9,609 bases of DNA from Bradyrhizobium sp. (GCA_028290165.1 JAQGKJ010000678.1:1-9609), one strand, 5' to 3'. Shown: positions 1 to 5,930, counted from the first letter of the stretch. Program-made: numbers and translations. The notes: a model not told the origin generated them from the letters alone.

Positions 1-154
1 GCTCCATGAAGGTCTTCATATCGACATGGACCTCGAAGGGCGATATCGGGACGGCGTCATCGGATATCGATGGCGTTGCGACCACGCAGGTCATGACGAA
101 CGCGACGATTGTTCGTGGGACGACAGTTCCTGGACAGAGCCGGATGCCGATCAT
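1..154 (-). CDS. Exported protein of unknown function, N-terminal part (cut by window edge)
   Basis: This reading frame runs off the left edge; only the first 51 codons are visible. It starts with ATG at 154-152, one nucleotide after the TAG stop (158-156) of the upstream membrane-protein gene, so it looks like the next gene of the same operon. The first ~31 residues have a signal-peptide shape: a short N-terminus with arginines, then a hydrophobic stretch (TIVAFVMTCVVA), then a small-residue region before SDDAV. The visible mature part reads PFEVHVDMKTFME. A weak AGG lies about 9 nt before the start. I do not recognise the family. The call rests on the tight junction, the signal-like N-terminus and an open frame to the edge. 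The opposite strand also has an open frame here (6-227), but it has no context. Confidence 0.55.
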   Translation of the reverse strand, partial: MIGIRLCPGTVVPRTIVAFVMTCVVATPSISDDAVPISPFEVHVDMKTFME

Positions 155-155
155 G

Positions 156-662
156 CTATCGAACCTGCATTGTGAACCCGATCCAGCGCCCGCAAGTGAC
201 TACTGCAATCCACAGCAGAATGGATAATCCTCCCGCCAGCCGTGCCGGAAGCGGCAACCGGGTCTCGTTCTCCCACCGCGGCAAATCCCTGGCGCTTATC
301 GCATGAAAGATCGCCATGTTCAGGCCGGCCGCGCAGATCAGAAAAATCTTGGCGACGAAATAGCCGTTTGCCAGATACTTGGTGGCGTTGGAAATGAACA
401 GCAGGATGCCCGAGGCAACGGCAACGGCAAACGCGCCCCAGGTGAGGGGCAAGATGCCGCTCGTGACGCGGCCGACGGACTGGTGAACTGAGGCCAGCCC
501 AAGCAATCTCAGATCGACAACGAGAATGGAGCCGACCACCAGACAGATCGAGACCACGTGCACCGATTCGATCAGCGGGAACAGCAGATCATTCTCGCGA
601 ATATTGTCTGCCAGTCCGCTGTCCTCGAAATATGAAATAAAATCCTGGAGCAACTGCATCAT
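156..662 (-). CDS. Four-helix membrane protein, DUF6644-like (second of a tandem pair)
   Basis: A 168-aa integral membrane protein with four predicted hydrophobic segments at about residues 28-50, 68-90, 101-120 and 138-157. It is related to the protein encoded just upstream. Both have a His near residue 34-35, then a Val/Leu-rich helix ending in DLR (residues 50-52 here), and both end with Leu/Ile-Leu-X-Trp followed by GRWI. This is the pattern I associate with DUF6644, a family without known function. The frame stays open upstream to 1133, but that part is a shadow of the neighbour. The true start is the ATG at 662-660, which overlaps the upstream TGA stop as ATGA, a classic sign of translational coupling. 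A second ATG follows at once at 659. The next gene begins 1 nt after the stop. Membrane location is well supported; function is unknown. Confidence 0.87.
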   Translation of the reverse strand: MMQLLQDFISYFEDSGLADNIRENDLLFPLIESVHVVSICLVVGSILVVDLRLLGLASVHQSVGRVTSGILPLTWGAFAVAVASGILLFISNATKYLANGYFVAKIFLICAAGLNMAIFHAISARDLPRWENETRLPLPARLAGGLSILLWIAVVTCGRWIGFTMQVR

Positions 663-1159
663 CCCGCCTGCGTGTAAGCAATCCAGCGTCCGGCGAATAG
701 AATGCTGCACCAGACCAATATGGAGACGGTCGCCGCGAACCGTCCGGCCACCCGCCGCCTGCGGTCCTTGTCCCAAAAAGTCGGCGATGACGATATCGAT
801 CGTTGCAGCCCGGCAGTCAGCATGATGGCGACGGCAAGCAGCGCCATCTTGAGATAGAAGGTGGAATTGAGCAGCGAACGTCGCGGCTCGCCGACGATCA
901 ACAGGCTTCCCGTGATCAAAAGGATGAGCAGGACCGGCCAGATCGCGGGCAGGAAGCGCCGCGCGACTTCGGGCATCGGCACGTCGCGCTGGAGCAACCG
1001 CCAGATTCGCAGATCCACCAGGATCGCGGAGGAAAACACCACCGCAACGCAGAGGATGTGAATGACCTGAAGGGCCGGAATAATCCAGCCTGCCGTCTGG
1101 ATGGTGTGGCTGAGCGAGGTCGTCGCCAGCCACCTGGAAAATTCGCTGAGCGCGATCAT
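659..1159 (-). CDS. Four-helix membrane protein, DUF6644-like (first of a tandem pair)
   Basis: A 166-aa membrane protein with hydrophobic segments at about 25-48, 70-90, 100-118 and 140-158. The N-terminal part reads WLATTSLS, then WIIPALQVIHILCVAVVFSS and DLR (49-51); the end reads SILVW then AGRWIAYT. The same scaffold appears in the following gene, so the two are tandem paralogues, though diverged. The pattern fits DUF6644 as I remember it. An in-frame GTG sits one codon upstream (1162) and could be the start. I prefer the ATG at 1159. Neither has a clear Shine-Dalgarno, and the start lies 4 nt past the stop of the DUF6152-like gene, so translation is probably coupled. The stop overlaps the next start (ATGA). 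No catalytic motif is visible; a role as a small membrane component working with the secreted neighbours is only an inference. Confidence 0.87.
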   Translation of the reverse strand: MIALSEFSRWLATTSLSHTIQTAGWIIPALQVIHILCVAVVFSSAILVDLRIWRLLQRDVPMPEVARRFLPAIWPVLLILLITGSLLIVGEPRRSLLNSTFYLKMALLAVAIMLTAGLQRSISSSPTFWDKDRRRRVAGRFAATVSILVWCSILFAGRWIAYTQAG

Positions 1160-1163
1160 CACA

Positions 1164-1559
1164 TCATTGTTCGGCCGGCGTCAGGCTGTAAGTCAGTTCC
1201 TGGCCGCTCGGCAGCGTGACTTTCAGCAAAAAGCCGCCGGGATTGCCGTCGCGAAGCGGCGCGTAGCGGAAAACCGCGTGATCTCCGGGCTGCAGCGAGC
1301 GCTTGGTCCAGCCCGAGCGGGTCAAAACCCCGGGGCTCGAGACTTCGAACACCCATGTCTTTGTCGGTTCGCCATTCCTGGCGTCTGCTTCGATGACAAA
1401 CGAGATGTGAGGGTTGGTCCAGTTGACGGTCTTGACGGTGCCTTCCACGGTTTGGGGGTGATCGACGTCGTAAGCCGCATTCGAATGATGTGCCGCTGCG
1501 ATGTCACCAAAACCCAAAACAAGGCTCACTGCAAAGAAAGCGATTTTGGGTGATGCCAT
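1164..1559 (-). CDS. Small exported DUF6152-like protein
   Basis: A 131-aa protein. The first ~23 residues form a signal peptide (Lys5, hydrophobic AFFAVSLVLGFG, then DIAAA) with likely cleavage before HHS. The mature part has the signature I associate with DUF6152: AHHS at the N-terminus, EGTVKTVNWTNPH (39-51), W69, SP (75-76), GWT (83-85) followed by SLQPGD (88-93), and a C-terminal strand. Proteins of this family are small, periplasmic and uncharacterised. In-frame ATGs lie at 1586, 1574 and 1559. I chose 1559 because AGGA sits 8 nt before it and it gives a compact signal peptide. The start at 1574 has only a close GGAAG, and 1586 has AGGA directly against it. The gene lies between the 259-aa secreted protein (29 nt upstream) and the membrane pair. 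Confidence 0.83.
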   Translation of the reverse strand: MASPKIAFFAVSLVLGFGDIAAAHHSNAAYDVDHPQTVEGTVKTVNWTNPHISFVIEADARNGEPTKTWVFEVSSPGVLTRSGWTKRSLQPGDHAVFRYAPLRDGNPGGFLLKVTLPSGQELTYSLTPAEQ

Positions 1560-1588
1560 CTCGATCGTCCTCATTACTTCCAACATTC

Positions 1589-2368
1589 CTACTTCACCGT
1601 GTGGACCGAGCCATACGGCCCTTGAGCGTTTGGAACGAATATATCGTTGCCGAACTGATCCTTCCCCGGGATCAGATCTTCCTGAGCGCACTCCCCTTCG
1701 GTGATCTCATAATGACGCTCGGGATAGCGGCGAAAAATTCGCGTGGTTGTCCAGCTTGTGTTCAGAACCTTCGGCGCCGTTATCTCAAGGTCGTCGTAAA
1801 GCACGTCCGGCTTCGCCAGATGCAGCCGTTCGAGAACGTGCATGTCGCCATTATTGGGTATGCCGACCGCCTCGCTGATCGCGATATAGGCCTGCGGCAC
1901 AATGGCGGTGGTGTCGATCACCAGCGTTTCATCATCCCAGTGCCCGACCGAATGGCCGTGCAGCGTCAGATCGGGGTCTTCGGGATGTGGCCGGCCATCC
2001 ATATAGATTCGCCGCATCCGGTTGCCGTCAACCTCTCCCAGCATGGTGATGCGGCCGGGCGTCGACAGAATTTCAAACGCATTGTGCGTGATCAGCATCC
2101 AGCTCGGCATGCCATGCGGCAGACAATGACTGAGAACAAGGAAAGGCCGTCCCGCCTTTTCCTCGGCAATCATGTGCTGGACCTGCGGCAGAATATCCGG
2201 CTTCCAGGGCGGCGTATTCGCTGTTTCCTGGCGCTTCTGGTCTTTCACGTCCGGAACCCACACGCCGCTTAGATCAGGCGGCGCGGCAACGGCGCGGGAA
2301 ACGACGGACACCCCGACCAGCGTCGCGGCACAACAAACCATCGCGAGCTTCTTCGCAGAAGTATTCAC
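1589..2368 (-). CDS. Secreted protein of unknown function, first gene of the minus-strand operon
   Basis: A 259-aa protein with a clear signal peptide: Lys6-Lys7, a hydrophobic stretch at about 9-22, and probable cleavage near Ala29 before PPDLSGVWVPD. The mature part has HCLPHGMP (81-88), GRPHP (125-129), HGHSVGHWDDETLVIDTT (137-154) and GDMHVLERL (174-182). I associate the DLSGVW and GHWD-[DE]-TLV-[IV]DT motifs with a large group of uncharacterised secreted proteins in soil proteobacteria and acidobacteria, rich in predicted beta-strand. No function is established that I can name. The start is GTG at 2368 with an AAGGG about 9 nt before it. It is the first gene of the operon, with open intergenic DNA upstream, so the operon promoter should lie in 2369-2728. 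The Cys82 and His-rich motifs could bind metal, but that is a guess. Confidence 0.85.
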   Translation of the reverse strand: MNTSAKKLAMVCCAATLVGVSVVSRAVAAPPDLSGVWVPDVKDQKRQETANTPPWKPDILPQVQHMIAEEKAGRPFLVLSHCLPHGMPSWMLITHNAFEILSTPGRITMLGEVDGNRMRRIYMDGRPHPEDPDLTLHGHSVGHWDDETLVIDTTAIVPQAYIAISEAVGIPNNGDMHVLERLHLAKPDVLYDDLEITAPKVLNTSWTTTRIFRRYPERHYEITEGECAQEDLIPGKDQFGNDIFVPNAQGPYGSVHTVK

Positions 2369-2728
2369 CCCGATTAACCCTTGTTATTTTCAATACAGTG
2401 CAGCCGGATCTACACCGCGTCCGAAGTCATAGATGGAGGGTTTACTGAACAATGTGGTGCGCGGCGATATTAGTAACGGCAATCGCAAAAGAAAAGCAAC
2501 GCCGGAGACAGCCGACTTCACCATTTCGGGAGGAGCGCTTTCTATCGCCGGCGAATAGCGCAAGCCGTTGCACCATTCGATGGTCTGGCACGCTCATCGA
2601 CACAAGCGGTTACGCTTCCGGTTCCCGAACGATTCCCGCCACAGATTGGTCAACTGCCGCGCTCAAATTCTCTGCACATTTGCAGTATCACCTTCGCGGG
2701 AGCCGCCAAGATCACTGCAAAGGCCACC
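2369..2728. other. Divergent intergenic region between the minus-strand operon and the FkbM gene
   Basis: These 360 bases separate two divergently read genes and should hold promoters for both. I find no convincing -35/-10 pair on either strand. A long plus-strand open frame starts at 2452 and crosses this region, but most of it is an out-of-frame shadow of the FkbM gene, and its first ~90 residues have no recognisable domain. The most AT-rich stretch is around 2380-2400, just before the GTG of the secreted protein on the minus strand. Confidence 0.4.
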
Positions 2729-3610
2729 ATGGTTGCTTCAAAGACCGCCCGCTTCCTCCTGAAATACGCGTCGAGCGATCCGCTGAGGCTGCCCGATATC
2801 ATGCGCCGTCGCGCGATCGAGCAATTCCGAACGCCGCCGACCGGCCTCGCGATCACGCGCTTCGATGGCGTGCAGTACGAGATCGACATGTCGTTGCATT
2901 GCATAATGAAGAAATATTTTTTCCGTACCCACGAAATGTTTCTCGAACGCATCTTCAGGCGCTGCCTCGCTCCCGGCCAAACCTTCGTCGATATCGGCGC
3001 CAATTGCGGCTACTGGTCGGCCTTTGCCTTGTCGCTTGTGGGCCAGAGCGGCGAGGTGCACGCCTTCGAGCCGGTGTCGCAATATTTTGCCTTTGTCCAG
3101 CGGCTTGCCGAGATCAACCCCGCTTATCGGGTGATCGCCAACAAGATCGCCTGCGGCGCCCGCCCGGGCAGCTCCACAATGGCCGTGGTCGGGCCCCGCG
3201 CGGAGAATTTCGACAACTACTACACCAGCATCGGGTCGAGTTCGCTTGCGATCGGCTTCCTCGATCACGCGCGGGAGCTGACCGAAAATATCACCGTCGA
3301 GACTATCGCCTTCGACGACTATGTGCGCGATCGCAAAATCGATCTCGATCGCATCGGCCTGATCAAGATCGATGTCGAGGGTTTCGAGGCTTCAGTATTC
3401 GATGGCATGCAAGGCGTGCTGACAAAGAGCGGCCACAAAGTCCCGCTGCTGTGCGAAATCCTCACCGATCTGGATCGCCCCGAGCCGCTCGACGGAACGC
3501 GGATCATCGAGCGCCTTGAGGGTTGCGGCTACCGCTGCCTTGATGCCACCCATTTGCGGCCGATCGATCGGCACGCGCTTGGGTTCGAGGAGAACATTCT
3601 GTGTGTCTGA
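2729..3610 (+). CDS. FkbM family SAM-dependent methyltransferase
   Basis: A 293-aa protein with the class I SAM-methyltransferase core of the FkbM family. Motif I is FVDIGANCGYWS (86-97), the Gly-rich loop that holds S-adenosylmethionine. HAFEPV (111-116) carries the acidic residue expected to bind the ribose. IKIDVEGFE (212-220) is the hallmark FkbM motif near the active site. The first ~80 residues precede the fold and may help bind substrate. Family members typically O-methylate sugars or secondary metabolites, so an O-methyltransferase role on a glycan or lipid is likely, but the substrate is unknown. The start is ATG 2729 with AAAGG 5 nt upstream. The gene stands alone: no glycosyltransferase or polyketide gene is near. 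The frame is intact and no key motif is missing. Confidence 0.9.
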   Translation: MVASKTARFLLKYASSDPLRLPDIMRRRAIEQFRTPPTGLAITRFDGVQYEIDMSLHCIMKKYFFRTHEMFLERIFRRCLAPGQTFVDIGANCGYWSAFALSLVGQSGEVHAFEPVSQYFAFVQRLAEINPAYRVIANKIACGARPGSSTMAVVGPRAENFDNYYTSIGSSSLAIGFLDHARELTENITVETIAFDDYVRDRKIDLDRIGLIKIDVEGFEASVFDGMQGVLTKSGHKVPLLCEILTDLDRPEPLDGTRIIERLEGCGYRCLDATHLRPIDRHALGFEENILCV

Positions 3611-3776
3611 CGATCGCCCGGGTTCCGTCGCTGGCGCGTCTTTCAGGCATGACGAAGAACTGGTCGCTTTATCGCCAGGATGCCGTCACCAAATGGCCGC
3701 AGCCGCCGAACATTCGCGCAGCCTTGTGAGACACGAAATCGGAACCACAGCGCGCGTCGAATGGTTTTCTAGCGAT

Positions 3777-3800
3777 GTTACGCCGGTCTGACGGCGTAAC
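3777..3800. promoter_or_regulatory. Perfect 9-bp inverted repeat before the PepSY gene
   Basis: GTTACGCCG (3777-3785) and CGGCGTAAC (3792-3800) are exact reverse complements around a 6-nt centre. The element ends 29 nt before the PepSY start codon. No T-run follows on either strand, so it does not look like an intrinsic terminator. It could be an operator dimer site or a 5'-leader hairpin. No recognised regulator is adjacent. Confidence 0.5.
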
Positions 3801-3829
3801 GGGCAGATGGCTTCGACCAGGAGTACCCC

Positions 3830-4084
3830 ATGCGAAAATATGTCATGCCAATCCTTGCCGCCGTAGCGCTCGGGTTAGCGACACCCGCTGCGGCCTATGA
3901 CTCGGGCGGCCTCATTTCGATGCAGAGAGCATTGGATGTTGCGACCGATCTCGGTCTTGCGACCGTATCCCATACTCAATTTCTCGGTAACGAATGGGAA
4001 ATCGAGGGGCGGGATATTTCAGGCCGGTACATGGAAGTCTATATCGACGCCAGCACCGGTGACGTCATCAATGTGAACCGGTAG
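3830..4084 (+). CDS. Small exported PepSY-domain protein
   Basis: An 84-aa protein. Residues 1-22 are a signal peptide (Arg2-Lys3, hydrophobic core, ending PAAA) with likely cleavage before Tyr23. The rest is a single PepSY-like domain: an N-terminal helix (about 28-42, ISMQRALDVATDLGL), then beta-strands WEIEGRD (56-62), GRYMEVYIDASTG (65-77) and DVINVNR at the C-terminus. The E-G-R-D and Y-I-D-A-x-T-G-D-V patterns are typical. PepSY domains are found in protease propeptides and in small periplasmic proteins and are thought to inhibit peptidases or bind ligands; this stand-alone copy has no defined target. The start is ATG 3830 with AGGAG at 3819-3823, spaced 6 nt. It appears monocistronic, with the inverted repeat at 3777-3800 upstream as a possible control site. 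Confidence 0.88.
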   Translation: MRKYVMPILAAVALGLATPAAAYDSGGLISMQRALDVATDLGLATVSHTQFLGNEWEIEGRDISGRYMEVYIDASTGDVINVNR

Positions 4085-4273
4085 TCGCGCCGGACGCGTC
4101 TCGAACGGGGATGCAAAGGCGGTCGTTTCCACCTCGCCACCGCGAGCAGGTTGGCTTGCGCGCTCGCGAGATGACGTCTCGTCTCAGATGATCGTATTGT
4201 CGGAAGCCCGACATTGGCTTGCGCGTGAGCGCCACGGTGCCGACGCGCAATGTGGCTTGGACCGATTGTTTAT

Positions 4274-4304
4274 TCGCGATAGAAAAGTCGTTCCACTCGC
4301 GATA
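4274..4304. repeat. Paired TCGCGATA repeats upstream of the molbindin gene
   Basis: TCGCGATA occurs at 4274-4281 and again at 4297-4304, 23 bp apart start to start, roughly two helical turns. The second copy ends 28 nt before the molbindin ATG. Flanking TTGTT on the left (4266-4270) and AACAAA on the right (4304-4309) add an imperfect inverted character. The spacing and location suit a regulator site. It does not clearly match the molybdate regulator (ModE) box as I know it, so no regulator is assigned. Confidence 0.35.
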
Positions 4305-4332
4305 ACAAACGCAGCAAAACAGGGCGCCGCAC

Positions 4333-4539
4333 ATGAAGCTCAGCGCACGCAATATTCTTCCCGGCAAGGTCGTGGCGGTGACCAAGGGATCCACCACCGC
4401 GCATATCAAGGTCGAGCTCGCCTCGGGACTGACGGTCACGTCGTCGATCACCAATGAGGCGGTCGATGAACTCGCCCTCAAGGTCGGCGACAGCGTCTCG
4501 GCCGTGATCAAGGCGTCGGATGTGATGATCGGAAAGTAG
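4333..4539 (+). CDS. mop: Molbindin-type molybdopterin/molybdate-binding protein (Mop/TOBE domain)
   Basis: A 68-aa protein made of one Mop/TOBE domain, the usual size of a molbindin. Key stretches are SARNILPGKVVAVTKGSTT (4-22), HIKVEL (24-29), SSITNEAVDEL (37-47) and VGDSVSAVIKASDVMIG (51-67). These match the five-stranded OB-like fold that assembles into hexamers and binds molybdate or tungstate at subunit interfaces. Such proteins are cytoplasmic and thought to store or buffer oxyanion for molybdenum-cofactor enzymes. The start is ATG 4333 with AGGG 8 nt upstream. No molybdate transporter (mod) or cofactor gene lies nearby, so it is an orphan copy. Paired repeats at 4274-4304 may regulate it. 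No terminator with a T-tail is seen downstream. The gene symbol follows the family and is not tested by alignment. Confidence 0.9.
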   Translation: MKLSARNILPGKVVAVTKGSTTAHIKVELASGLTVTSSITNEAVDELALKVGDSVSAVIKASDVMIGK

Positions 4540-4743
4540 CTGCGGAAACGGCGGAGTCTCGCGCCCGCCGATTTCGAACGCTCTGGCTCTCCCGCGGAAG
4601 TCATCTCGAAAGGGTCGGGCTTTATCGCGCCTCGGGGCGCGGTCCGATCGCCATGCCGCCAACTTCATCATCGACGTCGCGCGAGCGGTTGCAATCGCGG
4701 CCCGAACCGCGGTCAACGCCTGGGCTTGCAGCTTCGTCCCGGC
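4540..4743. other. Intergenic DNA without a supported gene
   Basis: Between the molbindin stop and the relic region I see no coding region. One GC hairpin is present: CGCGCC (4626-4631) and GGCGCG (4636-4641) around a TCGG tetraloop. No T-run follows on either strand, so I do not call it a terminator. A minus-strand open frame crossing this region (4270-4716) is an Arg-rich shadow. Confidence 0.4.
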
Positions 4744-4860
4744 CTACCGCGCATTGAAAATGCGCTGCCAGATGGTGCCGCCATGTTTTTTCCAACTAGA
4801 TAAAAAATAGAGAGTGATCACCGCGAACAAAACCAACGCCGGCGCTCCCGTCAAGTTGAA
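4744..4860 (-). pseudogene. Possible C-terminal relic of a membrane protein
   Basis: On the minus strand the last ~38 codons of an open frame read as a plausible membrane-protein tail: NLTGAP, then the hydrophobic ALVLFAVITLYFL, then a basic WKKHGGTIWQRIFNAR before a TAG stop (4746-4744). Upstream of about 4860 the same frame turns Arg/Asp-rich and lies antisense to the binding-protein remnant. The sensible part therefore ends just where that remnant begins. It may be the 3' end of a gene whose 5' part was lost in a rearrangement. I do not recognise the family, and a chance hydrophobic read cannot be excluded. Confidence 0.25.
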
Positions 4861-5256
4861 GCCCTCACTGTCGTCTCGCCGATCATTGTCGGCATCCCCA
4901 ACAAGGACCCGAGCGATCCGAAATGGCAGGACGACTCCGCCGTCCGCGCCTACCGCACGTTCTTCGAAAAATATCTGGCAGGCGCGGATATTGCCAACAC
5001 CAGCTATCTGACCGGCTACCAGCAAGGCATGGTGCTCGAGCAGATCCTGAAGCGATGCGGTAACGACCTGTCGCGCGCCAACATCGCGACGCAGGCCAAG
5101 TCATTGAAAGATTTCGTGCTGCCGACCGCGCTACCCGGCATCAAGATCAACACCAGCGCGACCAGCAACATGGTCTGGACCCAGATGCAGCTGCAGCGCT
5201 GGAACGGCACGAGCTGGGATCAGTTCGGCGATGTCCTGGATGCGGCGTCGGAGTGA
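4861..5256 (+). pseudogene. 3' remnant of a branched-chain amino acid-type ABC transporter substrate-binding protein
   Basis: In one frame ending at the TGA 5254-5256, about 131 codons match the C-terminal lobe of LivK-like (Leu/Ile/Val-type) periplasmic binding proteins: GIPNKDPSDPKWQDD (start region), FFEKYLAGADI, GYQQGMVLEQILKRCGNDLS, KSLKDFVLPTALPGIKINTS, then QMQLQRWNGTSW and FGDVLD at the end. Intact members are about 380-410 aa with a signal peptide. Here the N-terminal two thirds are absent. Upstream the frame becomes Arg-rich and meets a TAA at 4801, with no start codon or Shine-Dalgarno in a sensible place. A short product could start at ATG 5029 (75 aa), but it would be only part of a lobe. 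No permease or ATPase gene is near. I read it as a deletion remnant; the exact left boundary (about 4850-4870) is estimated by eye. Confidence 0.75.
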
Positions 5257-5293
5257 AGCGCTGGTGTCAGGTCGAGGTGAACTATCTCCGCCA

Positions 5294-5776
5294 TCATGAG
5301 GAGGCCGCAACGCGGCCGGGTGTCTGGCGCGCGCCGGGGCCGGGATGCACGTGGACACCCTTCGCCTCGATCGGTTCGCCGCACTCCGAGCAGATCATCA
5401 CCGGATCGAACATCTTTCCGCATTTCTTGTGTTCATGCAGCATCGGTCGCCCGCGCGCATCCACCATGTGGATATTGCCCCAATGCACGATCGACATGAT
5501 AACGGGATAAAGGTCGAGCCCTTTTTGGGTGAGGATATACTCGTAGCGCTTGGGAGATTCCTGATATGGAATCCGGCGCAGCACGCCGAACCGCACCAGC
5601 TTCTTCAGCCGCTCGGCCAGGAGATGCCGGGTAATCCCGAGCGAGGATTGAAACGCTTCAAACCGGCGCTTGCGCAGAAAACACTCGCGAAGAATCAGCA
5701 GGCTCCAGCGGTCGCCGATCACGGCCACGGTGCGGGCCAGTGAACAGGGTTCTTCTTCCAGCGCATCCCACTTCAT
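5294..5776 (-). CDS. HxlR-family transcriptional regulator with a C-terminal Cys motif
   Basis: A 160-aa winged-helix DNA-binding protein. Residues 11-68 are the HxlR core: Cys11, VIGDRWSLLILRE (19-31), RFEAFQSSLGITRHLLAERL (38-57) as helix-turn-helix, and LVRFGVLRR (60-68). The wing follows (YQESPKRYEYILTQKG, 71-86). HxlR proteins bind palindromes as dimers, and several sense electrophiles through an N-terminal Cys, so Cys11 is notable. Beyond the core is a ~50-residue tail with HEHKKCG (114-120) and CSEC (129-132), which looks like a small metal site. The start is ATG 5776 with GGAG 6 nt upstream. It is divergent from the isomerase-like gene, whose promoter carries a perfect palindrome, repeated before the CoA-ligase gene. 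Control of both by this protein is a strong inference, likely by repression because the palindrome overlaps promoter elements. Confidence 0.9.
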   Translation of the reverse strand: MKWDALEEEPCSLARTVAVIGDRWSLLILRECFLRKRRFEAFQSSLGITRHLLAERLKKLVRFGVLRRIPYQESPKRYEYILTQKGLDLYPVIMSIVHWGNIHMVDARGRPMLHEHKKCGKMFDPVMICSECGEPIEAKGVHVHPGPGARQTPGRVAASS

Positions 5777-5833
5777 CGCGTTCTCCAGTCAGCCGCGGTA
5801 TTGCCGTCCGCGGGCAAATCACCCCAGCGCCCC

Positions 5834-5862
5834 ATTCTAAATAGGCACTGAGCGGCGCACAA
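5834..5862 (-). promoter_or_regulatory. Possible promoter of the HxlR gene
   Basis: On the minus strand TAGAAT (5839-5834) could be a -10 box, with TTGTGC (5862-5857) as a weak -35 box 17 bp upstream. The plus-strand text TTCTAAATAG (5835-5844) resembles the palindrome at 5910-5924, so this may also be a degenerate operator for autoregulation. The match is weak. Confidence 0.3.
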
Positions 5863-5880
5863 CCGGCCAGTCGATCAATC

Positions 5881-5899
5881 GAACAGCAAATAGCTGTTC
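5881..5899. promoter_or_regulatory. Inverted repeat GAACAGC-N5-GCTGTTC
   Basis: Two exact 7-bp arms around AAATA, in the divergent region between the HxlR gene and the isomerase-like gene. Its centre is 27 bp from the centre of the second palindrome (5910-5924). The outer GAAC/GTTC tetranucleotides are those of the second palindrome in swapped order. It may be an auxiliary operator or a site for another regulator. Confidence 0.45.
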
Positions 5900-5903
5900 C
5901 GGA

Positions 5904-5930
5904 TTGACAGTTCTATAATAGAACTATATG
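5904..5930 (+). promoter_or_regulatory. Probable promoter and HxlR operator of the isomerase-like gene
   Basis: TTGACA (5904-5909) is a perfect -35 box and is followed directly by the perfect palindrome GTTCTATAATAGAAC (5910-5924), two 7-bp arms around one A. TATAAT lies inside the palindrome (5914-5919) but is too close to pair with this TTGACA. The partner -10 may be TATATG (5925-5930, 15-bp spacer), or TATAAT may work with an unseen upstream element. Either way a protein on the palindrome would block RNA polymerase. The same arms and spacing recur at 6676-6690, again after TTGAC. Confidence 0.6.

Noticed and set aside
156..1133. A single 325-aa minus-strand gene
   Set aside because: The first ~157 codons are Arg/Asp/His-rich and antisense-like relative to no domain, and they overlap the real membrane-protein gene 659-1159 on the same strand in another frame. 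The true gene starts at 662.
2452..3519. 355-aa plus-strand open frame
   Set aside because: Most of it overlaps the FkbM gene in another frame and is Arg-rich without any domain; FkbM motifs, start and ribosome site are in the other frame.
3516..3791. 91-aa plus-strand open frame after the FkbM gene
   Set aside because: It starts inside the FkbM gene, has no convincing ribosome site, and the product has no recognisable feature.
4266..4310. ModE (molybdate regulator) box before the molbindin gene
   Set aside because: The TCGCGATA pair lacks the TATATA half-sites I associate with ModE boxes, so I list it only as repeats.
4626..4641. GC hairpin with TCGG tetraloop as a terminator
   Set aside because: Six-bp stem but no T-run on either strand, and it is about 90 nt past the molbindin stop.
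4270..4716. 148-aa minus-strand open frame over the molbindin gene
   Set aside because: Arg/Asp-rich shadow of a well-supported molbindin gene.
5029..5256. An intact small 75-aa gene
   Set aside because: The same frame upstream (from about 4861) still matches a binding-protein lobe, so this is the tail of a truncated gene.
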